This document shows positions 12,245 to 23,759 of a stretch of 64,000 nucleotides of DNA, piece by piece (position 1 is the first letter of the stretch; each line of letters begins with the position of its first letter). The notes below the pieces were generated by a model. It saw only the letters and a list, made by a program, of their open reading frames with translations, made no database searches and was not told the origin of the DNA. The stretch is from NCBI RefSeq assembly GCF_041296385.1, contig NC_091023.1, positions 23,251,924-23,315,923 on the forward strand, given 5' to 3'. This stretch comes from Aphelocoma coerulescens. Lineage: Eukaryota > Chordata > Aves > Passeriformes > Corvidae. The translations under genes and the position numbers were made by a program.

Positions 12245-15200
12245 AGAAATACAAAAGAAAGATTTGTTTGTAGATAAATTACCCTGTGGAAATTCATCCA
12301 AGAACATCAGTGTAATTGCTCATTAATAACAGAGTTGGAAGATACTTAAAAATGTTTCTCTTCCTTTGAACTTTCTGAAGCCAAACAGAGTCCCTGAGCT
12401 GGTGATGTACTTGTGCATGGACCTCACTTGGAATGAAGGGGTGCCCCTTTCCTCTTCCTCCACCCCCAAAACCCAGCAGATAAGGCTCTAATCTGCTTTG
12501 GGGCACTCTGGGCTCAGCCCTCAGTGGCAGATCTGCCCCTGGGCGAGGAACTTTCTCATTTTCACCTCTTCGCTACCAAATTTTAAGTTCCCGAGGCCAG
12601 GGAGCAGCTCTCATTTTATCAGATGATGGAGGAATGAGCTGGACCTCTGGACACTATCCCAGCAGCATTCCTAATGCAGTTTGAAGAGGACTCCTCACAC
12701 ACTAAAAGTTAAGGAGCTCTGAAGGGCTTTCCTGGCCGGGACTGGAAGAGAGTAATTAGCCCCTGTAAGGATCCCTGTTCTCCAAGCTGCGAGGAACTTC
12801 AAATCCCACTGACTTCACTGGCACTTCAGGGCACTCAGCACCTTCCAAGAGTAATTCCTCAAGCAGGGAGAGGTCTAGAAACATATATATTAGAGCACTT
12901 TACATCTTCAGCTGCAGCAGGGCTTTTTCTGGTGAGCTTGACAAAGGACAGATTATATATTATGCCATAAACTTCAGCAATCTAAGAATTCTGAAAATAC
13001 CCCGTTCTATTACTCTCCTTGCTTTGACATGAAATATTAAACACCGCTTACCAAAGTGATGTTATTGAACACAGATGTCTGCTATCACATTCAAATTGTT
13101 CAAGTCAATCTAGGTTTATGTATTTTCTTTACTTAAGCGTTTGTATAAACCCAAGTGTGCCCTGACAGTAATGATTTCACAATATACTATATTCAATTAA
13201 GGAGACAAATATGCATTTACATTTTTACTGAACTTGTTACACACACAGGCTCCAGCTCCAACTTATTTTTGACATTTGGTGGAAAATAAAGGAATAGAAA
13301 GGGTGCCACCTACTGAGTCGCTCAAACATTTTTGGAGGCCAAAAAATATCATGCAAATTACCAATATGCTCCTTCCAGTTAAAAATAAACAAACCCTCAA
13401 GCTATATTTATAAGCCTGTGGGAAGATAGCCATAGGGAGTGTTCTGGTTATCAAATCAGTGACTGGAGCTCTTACCAGGGTGTAGGAGACTCCAGTCCAG
13501 CTCCCCCTTGACTCTCAGCAGGTTTGAATCCAGCTATTCCTCTGGAAAACCCAAGAAAAATGAATCTGTGTCGTGGCAGTCCATGAATTTTTTTGGCAAG
13601 CGATGGATGTCACTACCCATGGGAATCCAGCAGCGTGGCACCCTCACCAGGAACCGCTCCGTGGGACCCGTGTCGTTGAGCAGCCCGACAGGAACCGGGA
13701 AGGTTTGCTGTCAAGTAGCTCATAAACTCTATCAGGCAGGTGAAATTTAGGCAGATATCTAAATTTACAAGCTGAAAAGGTATATCAAGGCTCAAGAATG
13801 AAGACAGGCTCTCAGTACCACTTCAAAGCCAATGTCCCTTTCTGACATCCATCAAGGCACAGCCTTGTCTTTAAGATCCTGCGGAGTGAGGCAGAAATAT
13901 TGAAGGTGTTGTGCCAGTGCTGCAGTTTCCTCATTTGGGGAGGACAAACTATCAAAATAAGCTTCAATGTTGCCTTGATATCAGGCAGAGAAGCTGAAAT
14001 TCATGGGTTTTTTTCACTTGTAAAGGTCAGCCTGGTCAGCTTTGACCTTCACAAGAGGAAGCCAAGCAAGAGCTCTCTAAATACACCTCGAGGCAGGAAG
14101 ATCCCACCTCTGGTATATCATGAGTTTGTATCTGGTCTGAAGCCAGTGACAAAGCAACACCTTCGTGGGGGTGGGCAATTACAAGCAATCCCTCCTGACC
14201 AGCCACCAACACCGCTCTCCTTCACTCCCTAGTGCAGCCTCTGTACAGAAAAGTTGGGATGTGCCTGCCATGAGTAATTTGTGGCTTAGCTTCCTTCCAC
14301 AAAAGATGAAAATCATGTTGATTTTCTTGGGAAAAGTTGTACTTATGATTGACAGAGCCCCAGCTTTTTATTCTTCCTGATTGCACACAGAGCAGGGGGA
14401 GATACTACCTGATGCCAGGTGTGCCCAGTGTCAGGGGAATGGCATAAAAAGCACAAGTCTGGGGTTTTTTTTTCATCTCTAATGAAGTGTGTCAGCTTTG
14501 GGTCTGAAAAAAAATAGATTAAAAACCATAGACTCACAAGTCCAGGCAAATAAATAATGACAAGTTAAGATTTTAATACTATGATAAGGTACTGATGTTA
14601 ATTTTTTTCAGTTAATTTTTCATTGTTGACCATCTTCTCTTCCCCAGTGTTGGTTCAGAAAGGATCCCAAGGGTGAGCTGGACACACCCTATTAATCCCT
14701 CTCTGCCAAGGTGCAAGCTCAGCTCACTGAGCCCTCACCAGACCTGCAGATGTGCAGCTGTATCTTGGTCTTGGCACATGCAGACAGACCAGAGGTTTCC
14801 ACAGCCATTGTGTATTTAATATCTGCCAGTTTCTTGTGCTGGGGACTGGTGCAGCAATTAAATACTTGGGAAAATAATTGTGAAACATTAACAGGTCCTT
14901 ATTGTTAACAGGTATTTCTGGCAGAGATTCCTTCAGGGCAACTTGGACAAGGCACCCCGGTGGAGCTGCCAGTGGCATTTTTTCCCAGAGGGACCTTCAA
15001 ACCCTCTTGTGTGGGGCTTTGCTTTGCTGGCAGCAGAGGCAGGAAGAAACTTAGTTTTCAACATCCTCCTTTATGCCTACTCAAAGTAAAACATTAATTT
15101 ATTGGTCATGATGCTTTTCACATCTCCCCTGCCTTGGCACATGATGCAGGGGCTGAAGCACCATTTATGTACTCGAGAGAACAAGGGCTGCAGATCCATC

Positions 15201-15452
15201 CCTTCTCCAGCTCCTGAATGGTCCCAGGGGCTGCTTTCTGCTTGCACAAACCCTCACTGAGACATGCATTAAAATGGATTTCTACTGCTGAAATCATTCT
15301 TTCCCGAGTGCTTGCAGGCAGTTTTTGATTTTTCTCGAAGGAGGCAGCCCTGTCTCTCTAGAGGACCCTGTGTGGCATTGGGGTTTTTTACACATTAAAA
15401 AAAAAAAAGGTTAAAAAAGCCAAGGTTTTTTGGTTTAGGTTTCTTTGGTTTT

Positions 15453-15453
<1 letters not shown>

Positions 15454-15487
<34 letters not shown>
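15454..15487 (+). repeat. Poly-T tract, 34 bases
   Basis: An uninterrupted T run inside a wider T-rich stretch (15425-15530). It could be the A-tail of an old minus-strand retrocopy or simple slippage; I see no recognisable element attached. Confidence 0.85.
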
Positions 15488-15488
<1 letters not shown>

Positions 15489-17496
15489 TTGGTTTTTTTT
15501 GGGGTTGTTTTTCTTTTCTTATTTTAAGCTAGAAATCAAAAATAAGAGAAAATCCATTACAAATTCAAATACTGATGCACCAAGTCACACATGTTGTTAT
15601 CCCTTGTCGAGAGCACATTATCAAAGCAGTGACACTGAACTACCAAATCAATCCTCAAAGCTTCCCAAGGGAAGGAAATCCCCAGCTAACACCGTGGAGC
15701 AAAAGACTTTGCAACAAGAAACCAAATCCACCCAGCCCCCACCAATGCTCCTTTCAAAGATGTAAAGATTTCCAGGTGCTTGACATCCACGTTAACTTTT
15801 TAAGTAATAAAACTTGAGGAGAGGATTCCCGTTGGATCAGAAGAGAGACTTTGCTACAACAATAGCTGTGCTGGCAAACTGACTCCTTTCAACACATTCT
15901 TGAGTTTGTATTTTAAGTGGTTTTGCCACATTGGCAGCCAAAAATAACTATTTTCTGATCAAATTCACTGGTTCTTGTAAAATATTTTAACACGCTAACT
16001 ATGACCGTGAGCCGTCCTAATAGTCCTTCAAGCTGCCTGTTCAAACCTCTTACTTTTGAGAGGGTGAAGGGCTCCACAAAAGGCTGGAGCAGAGTTATGC
16101 CATCCATGGCTGCTGTTCCTGCAGCATTCCCACCCCTCATTACCCAGGGATACAGCCCATATTTAATGTGATGCTCTTTGCTGCTCTGTATTTCAAATAT
16201 ACCCTTAATGTTAATTAAGAGCAGCCTTCCCCTGTGCCTGGTAGTGCAAAGCCAAGAAACACAACAGCTACCACAGCTGAAATGTCAGGGAAAAAGGGAA
16301 AAAAGCAAAAGGACAGGCAGGAATTACCCCACAGTCTCTCCTTGCACCGATCTCGCTCTTTGACGATGATGTACAGCAAGAAATCTTAATGTGGGTCTTA
16401 CAGGACAAATAAATAATTTAAAACCTGGACTTCTGGCTGAAAAAAGCCTCCTCCAGCTGCAAAAATTAGAGAATTTTCATTAAGTCACTCTGTAAGTAAT
16501 TCATTACACTTTAAGACTTACCAAATAACAAAGAAATGACAGGCTGGTTTCTCCTTAATGGGAACAGGGCAGAATCAGAGGGACATGGAGCATTTCCACC
16601 CCAAACGTGGCTCCACTTACCCAGCCAACATGAGCCCAGTTCACAGTGCTGCTCCCACACTGGGAAGCCTCCACAGCCACCTCCAAAGCAGGGGACAGAG
16701 CTGAGACAAGCCCTGGATTTCTGGATGAACCAAGGACATGCAGGCAGAAAGAAAACACAAAGTACAGAACCTACTGCAAAAGGCAAAGCTGCTACTTTTG
16801 TACTGCTTTTGGTAGGAGGTCAGTGAGGTCACCTGAGCAGGTGGATCTCAGTTACTGTGGACCAACACGGTGGTCTTGGATAACAGCCCTTAAATTAATT
16901 AATTAATTATCCTTGGGCCCTTGGAATCACTAGAGGGAGAAGGGAGCACATGCCTTAAACCAGGATGCTACATCTGGACGGGAAAAAACTCCCAGTAGAT
17001 GATGGCATGAAGCATTTAAGCATTAACTGTAATATCTACACCACATGCAGCTTCTCAAGATGTTTTGCTGTCATCAGCTTAGTAAAAGATAAAGATTTAT
17101 AGGGCTATTACTAAAAAGGAAGCTAGATACTGCCAAATGGCACGGACAGTTAGAGGACTACTTGCTGACATCTTTATTCATATATAAAATAACACAACTG
17201 AGTTGTGTTTTTTTTAACTACCATGCTTGAAGGAATCAACAAAGCAATGCCTTATCATACAGCGCTTTTAACTCATTTTTAAACCATTCACAGGGTTTGG
17301 ATGGTTGTTTTTATTGCATGCATACAGAATATTCTATTAGCACCCTGTGAACTTCTAGTGCTGATTAAATAAGAGATAAGCAGTGCTGGCTTATCATTGG
17401 GATAATGATTTCTGAAGATGCTGAGGGACCATCCCATGGAACAGAGCTCCCTGGATACACTCACAAGGTCACCCTGGTCCCATATACTTCAGATAT

Positions 17497-17633
17497 TAGG
17501 AAAAAAACCTTTACTGTGAGGGTGGTGAGGCACTGGCACAGGGTGCCCAGAGAAGTTGTGGCTGCCCCACATCTAGTTGGAAATAGACGGTTTTTAAGGT
17601 CCCTTCCAACCCAAACCATTCCATGATTTATGA
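17497..17633 (+). mobile_element. CR1 LINE 3' fragment
   Basis: Plus-strand CR1: 'tttactgtgagggtggtgag', then 'cactggcacagggtgccc', ending 'aaggtcccttccaaccc' and 'ccatgattta'. The plus frame reads VVRHWHRVPREVVAAPHL. Confidence 0.88.
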
Positions 17634-20600
17634 ACATTTCAAGTGCTGCAGAGGCATGGATTTTTAAAGGTTTGGAACACAGATCAATGCTAACTTTGCA
17701 GAGGTTGAGAATATTACGGTTTAATATTCCATGTCTAGTTTTTGATCAGCTTTTAACAGCAATCTGAGAGGTTAATAGCAATAACATCTTCTTTGAATAG
17801 CTTAAATAAGGCTACTAATAAAGAAATTACCGGGTAAGTTGTAAGGATTATGGAATTATTTTTAGAACATATGTCAAAAAGACGACAAACCAAATGAACT
17901 TAATTATTCTGTTCCTTGTTGAAAACTGCAGGAAGAGTGAAGTAAATCACGCAAGACAGAACCCTGCAGTATTACACAGCTCAATTCAAACTGTTTGCCC
18001 TGAAATTTAAAAAGGAATCCAAGCCTGCTCTCCCAGAAAGCAGCAAGCCAGAGCTGTCCACTTTTTCTGACAGCTCGATCTACCATTCTCCCTTTGTTAC
18101 ACATTTTGAATTCAATTCAGCCTGCTACTTCCAATTAACCAGCACACTCTTGTTGCATTATTTGGCATTAGGCAGGCACATGTGTTCCTTCAGCCCCTGC
18201 CAATGTGAGAAGACAATACACCCTGAAGGTGAACCAGGCAATTTGTTGGCAGAACTGGGCTCTGGGAATGCCCAAGCAGGCGATGGGAGGCTGCAGGTGT
18301 GTGGTTTCAAATGCCTTCAAAGTGCTCTGTCCCAAGTCTTCCTGAAATGTTACACTTCATAACCATCCTCTTCCAGCAAGATTTATGCTGTGTTTTGAAT
18401 ATTTCTAATACTCTGGAGTGTGAGTGCCAGAAAGCTCTATTTGTCAGGCTCAGACACTGGCCAGGTTGCCCTGGTCAGGGATCATACACAAACCCATCTG
18501 GGCACAGGCCATTATTTATTCTATACAAACTCCTAAAAGCAGGTGTGATTTCAGCCTGTTTGCTCTGAATGTGAAATAGTTCAGTAGAATGAAGTTTCAT
18601 CCACAACATAAGCCCGTTGCTTCAAGACTAGCAATAAGGGAAAAACAAGAACAAGTTTTAATCACATGTTTATATAAAAAAACATCAGCATCCTTTCACT
18701 ACGACATGTCTACAACAGAAAGCACAGTACAGATCTGAGATACATCCCACACATTCCTTGAAGAGGGGTTACAAATTCACAGAGACATAATATTGCTATG
18801 CAAGTGCTCATTAAAAGCAATAAAAAGAACAGAATGAACAATTTATGCTCTACAAGGCTGAGATTTGGTGTTTACTGCTGGAAATTGCTTTACAGTGTCA
18901 GAATTTAAAGCTGTGACCTTGCAAAAGGATTACTGAGCACAGTTGCAGCCCATGCAGAGAGCTGCTCTCTCAGCCACAGGCCAACCTGAAGGAAAATTCC
19001 TTCAAAAACTGGGCACTGAGGTTTCTAGTCTAAAGACAAAAATATTAACACGAGGATGGGAGGATGGAGGTTTCATGGTCCACCAGCACTCTCAAAGATT
19101 GCTCCTAAGCTTTGCTTTGCTCTGATAAGAAGCTAAATTCTAACAGAGTCACTGTTTGATCTGCACAATGAAGCCACGATGGCTCCCAAATGTGTCTTTG
19201 CCTCTTCTGGGAAGGACATAAAGGTATTATTTCCATGTTTGTCCCGTTGGCAACTCCTGACACTATGCTGGTTATTACTTACACAAACAGAAACCTGCAG
19301 CCAATCAAAATAATATGGTTGGCAAGGAATCTGGGCAAACTTTAATAGCTATGGTTCTTCAACATAAAAAGGATAAAAGTAGAATAATAATTTTTGGCAG
19401 GGGAAGCGGGGAATTTTTAAAATTCTGATTGTTTTCCTATGAGGATAGTGTTAGTGAAGTCTAACTTAAAACATGTTGTCCTGGTTTCATGAATTCTCAA
19501 CGAGCGAGATTCTGCTGGGCCCACTGAGTTACACTCAACTCCTTCCCACTCAGACTGAAGTTATATCTGGAATACACAAGGTAAGAGAGGGGGATTTGGC
19601 ACAGGAACTGCATGGCTGAAATAATTCCAATGTCTTTCTGAAAGGAGTTATCTGCACGTGCAAGTGTGTTACAGAGGAATACACAGAGCGCTCTCTTCAA
19701 GGAAGTGTAATTAACTTCAGCCTCCTGGGAAATGGGGAGCCAGCAAAGGCCTTCACCAAGAGGAACAGGGACATCAATTTAACTATAAACCCCATTTTCA
19801 CTGAATTTTTCACTTTCATTTTCAACAGGCCCCAGTGCTGTGGTCAGGACTGTATCAGCCTGACATTCTTTCACTGCAATCTGATGAAGCAAACAAGCAG
19901 AGTTGTATTAATTTAGTAGCAACTACACTCACTTGCCACAAAATTAACCTCTGGAAAAGCTGATTTAGTCAGTTTTCCATTTAAAAATTCCATCCTGTCC
20001 AATAAAGACTATTTTGTAGGCAAAGAATTAGATAAATGTGTTAAACTGTAGTAAGGAGCAGAATCAGAACATTAATATCACAAACAAGCAAAGTCCCTTA
20101 ATTAATAGTTAATGTAAAGCTGTGGCTCTTCTAGAAAACAAAATCCTGTAACATTTTCTCTGCCTTGTGAAAAAGAGCCAAGATAAGACATTTCAGCTAC
20201 CCCAATCAAAATTCATCTCTTAATGTTTTTGAAATCTCTAATTCTGATTTTTACCTGTATATGACTGTACTTCATTTTGAAACAAAAGTCATGCAGAACC
20301 ACAAATCAGAATAGTCTGTTTGATGGCACTGAAGTGAATTTCTTTCCCCAAGGTAATAACAAAAAGAAGCCAAGAAGCATTTTGAATAAAGAAGTCTATT
20401 GCATATGGAGTGGTTTGTATGAAGTGGCATTTTTTGATTTTAAAAAAAGTTTGCTGAAAAATTTCCCAAAGCAGATCTATTTGGGCCTCTAATTCATTGG
20501 CTCAGGCTCAGTATCAGTCACTTAAAATATGTGTTTCATCATGTACCTAAAATCGTGACATCCTTTAAAAACACTTAATACAAAAATCTTTTATTTCCTT

Positions 20601-23593
20601 ATACTACATATTTACAATTCTGTTATCAAGGTACTGTGGAAAATGTAAACAAGTATACACAGGTGTAAATAATATGGCTTGAGAAAGGTTTCCCCTCAGA
20701 TTAGCTGCTCAAATCACATGCCAGTCTACAAAAATAAGAGAAAAACAGTACATTTGATACATTCTGCTGTCTGACAGCAGTGTAAAGGGTTTTATGCATG
20801 AGCTGCTGAGTAACCACACCAGTCTCTGGGCAGCTGTCCATGAACTGGAATGTCTGATGTCTGGAATGTGGCCAGTAGAGAGTCACTGAGGTAATGGGGT
20901 GTCTTCAGAAGAGAAGACCAAGGCTGTAGCCAACTACCCCATGGGGGCTGTGGGGGAGAGGAAGCCAAAGGCTCCTCAGAGGTTCACACTGAAAGGATGA
21001 GAAGCAGTGGATCAAAGATGAAACTTAGGAAATTCTGATTAGAAACCATGAAAAAAAAAAAAAATGAAATCTTCACTGGGACAGGTTCAAAGTGGTGGTG
21101 GGATCTCCATCCTTGGAGAAATCCAGAACTCAGTGGGATGTATCTCTGGAATTTGACTTGAACGATGAATCTCTGACCCATTTGACTCTGAAGCTGACCA
21201 GGCTTTCAAGAGAAGCTTGGACCTTCAGAGGTTTTCTACAACTTTACTCACCCAGTGATTCTACAAAAAGTCTTGAGTACAGTGTGACACTTGCACTACT
21301 TTGTAGTTTGGCTCTGCAGTGAATGCAGAGTTACAATCAAAATATGTCAGCTGCTCAACTGGAATTGTTCTTCTCCAGCAGTTGCTAAGATTGTATCTCA
21401 TTGTCTCACAGGAGATTTACCTTACAGGTTCCAGTTCAGTGAAACTGCCCCAAGTTCACATAATTGTAGGATCAGACCCAGGCCTCACACCTCCAAAAGA
21501 ACATTTGAAATGTCACTGCCTTGCTGAGAGTCACACGCTTCTGGGACCATAATTTTGCCACATTTACATTGAATGAACTTTCCAGTGACATTCATTGAGC
21601 TCTACAGAAGAAATTAAAAGGGATCAGCATCAGCCCCAGTGATTTTCTGGCTGAAAGCACAGTTAGTTAATTAATTTTGACACATTCACAAATACGTTTA
21701 CTTTCAACACCTATGAAGTGATGAATAACAACAATAAGACTTCCATGAAGCTTGGAAAACACCTCCCAAATCTGTATTGCTTCCCATAGATCACAGTTTG
21801 AAATTAACTCCCAGAGGAGCAAGTGCCCCTTGCTTTGGCCTGGACAGTTATTGACTGCAGATGTGTTTAAGAGCTGAGACAAACTGTGGGGGAGAATTGT
21901 TACCTCACCTTCCCATCCAATCCCCAGGATCCTGCTTCACCAACTCATCCCTTACCCAACCACAACAACAAACGTCTCTACAAATCCCAAGTTACCGTCA
22001 ATTATTGTCGTTTTGTCTCCTGCAAGACAAAAACCTGCTCTTGGAAAGCTGCAATTTGTTCTGGTGGGTGAATGGAGTGTCAGCACAAGAGCTGGAACTG
22101 CCCATACTCTGTGTCTACCATGGTCCTGACGCCCCATCTTAAGTGCACTTTTGATACAGTCAGAATCAAGTGGTTACTACATAGATTTTCTCACTCCTAA
22201 CCTAAAGAGAGGTATAAAAAGGCACTCTGAAATCTTTTAGCCTGGCTAACTCAGAACATTAAAATACAAACATAAATTTGTTTATAATGACACAGTTCTG
22301 TATCAAAGGAAAACCAGTCTAAACAGACAAAATAGCACCAAAATGTCTTTGTTCTACAAAGTGGCCACCAGCAGCTGTTGAATGGTATCAGGACTGTTGC
22401 AAGATGACTTTAGAAAAAAAAAATGGCTCAATAAAACCACAAAATCCAGAGAGATTATCTTTAAGCATCTCTCCTTGCTTACTACCTGCTTTCTCCATTG
22501 AAGATAAAACCTTTTCTGCATTAGCAGATACTGTTTGATGAGAAGCGCTGCACAGTTTGACAAACCCCTGAGAAATTCATCTGGTAAGATGTGAGAACAT
22601 GGAATGCCAGGGGAGTCTGGCAGATGACACCAGGCTCTTTGGAAGGCAGATTCAGACAGAGACCTTCCAATCAGTCAAACCACACCAGAAATGCAGAAGA
22701 TGCTCTTAAATAAATTAACAACTTATTGAGGACTGTGGCAGATTCTTCTTCAGCTGCAAGTTCAAAATTAAACTTTGTGCTTCTCTCGAACACACAGTTG
22801 TTATTCAAAGAGGAATTAACCTGATGAATCCCTCTAGTTTCTGTGCAATGTGATTTTGCAGTGAATCTGTAGAAGCTTCATAATCTGTGGAACACTCTTT
22901 GAACTTGGTGCTGGTTGTCAAGTGGCTTTAGAAAGTCCCTGATACAGAGCGTGGCTCATTCCATGGTGATGTGTTACATGCTGCTTACCCTGATACTCTT
23001 TGGAGCTGGTCTGATTAAAAACATGTCCAGGCTTTCAAGCAATGGATTATATTAATATCAGAAAGAATGTCCAGAGTAGATTAATGGAGGGGCAAGAGGC
23101 TAGGAATGAGCACATGAAACAGATTCAACTTTTTAAAAGGATCCAGCTACTAAATGGCCTCTGTAGTCTTCCATGAGAAGTGTGAATACTTCAGTACAAT
23201 TCAACCTGAATTGAATAACTGTTTTCATATCCAAATTCAAATACCGTCTGTGCATATAAAACAGTTCATTTATTAGTCCAAATGTTACTGTTGTAGAGCT
23301 CTTGGAAAAATACTCCCTCTTTCTTGAGTTTGTTCTTCATAAAAGGAAAGCTTTGGAGGGCCACCTAGAGAATTAAGTAGAAACATGGTTTCAGGTCCAT
23401 ATAACCTAATACTGAAATATTATATAGATTATACAATTTACACTTAAATAATTCAATAAATGGTAGTCTTGAAAAGAAGGTAGTGGAGGGAGTTACAGCG
23501 GCCTCCTCACAGAGGCAGAGAGCAGGCAAAACAGCAAAACACCCTCAAATCAGAAGGCTCCCAAAAGTTTTTCCTAAACAGAAGGAGTTGTGA
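17634..23593. other. 3' flanking DNA next to MEGF6, nothing recognised
   Basis: No exon of a known gene seen. The sequence is AT-rich. Around 22600-22640 a 'gatgacaccaggctc' stretch faintly recalls the CR1 reverse-transcriptase FADDTKL region, too weakly to annotate. Some of the right end is probably MEGF6 3' UTR. Confidence 0.45.
23269..23274 (-). promoter_or_regulatory. MEGF6: Candidate polyadenylation signal AATAAA for MEGF6
   Basis: AATAAA on the minus strand lies 270-370 bases past the candidate stop codons. This is the right orientation and distance for a short 3' UTR, but the hexamer is common in AT-rich DNA, so support is weak. Confidence 0.3.
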
Positions 23594-23759
23594 TTAGCTA
23601 CAAGTGAGAGGAGACTTGCCCTCAGTATTGTATTTCACTAAGAAGAGAAATTATCCAAACGATCCAATGGGTTGACACTCCCATCCAAACCGAGCACCAC
23701 CACAGGCCACACGTGTCTTACTCTGCCAGGAAAGGCTGCACCCTCCCCAGCCCAGTTAC
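23594..23759 (-). other. MEGF6: Candidate MEGF6 C-terminal tail and stop
   Basis: Mammalian MEGF6 ends with a tail of roughly 25-40 residues after CRE. Two options lie here. First, the module-23 frame stays open past the donor for 40 codons and stops at TAG, 23638-23640. Second, splicing at 23760 to the acceptor TTCTTCTTAG at 23638 adds 15 codons and stops at TAA, 23594-23596. A third option, acceptor CTGTTTAG at 23574, stops at 23545. None resembles the mammalian tail enough to choose; tails are poorly conserved. Confidence 0.35.

Larger units (their letters stand above)
11554..17496. other. Intergenic DNA with homopolymer tracts
   Basis: No gene recognised. It contains a G-rich tract at 12224-12244 and a T34 run at 15454-15487 flanked by further T- and A-runs (15396-15408, 15492-15500). 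A TTAA/ATTA run is at 16891-16909. Open frames across the T run are low-complexity artefacts. Confidence 0.5.

Noticed and set aside
15445..15765. Plus-strand frame with a long Phe run
   Set aside because: Created by the T34 tract.
22600..22760. Possible internal CR1 reverse-transcriptase remnant
   Set aside because: Only a short 'gcagatgacaccaggctc' resemblance; flanking sequence does not continue the family.
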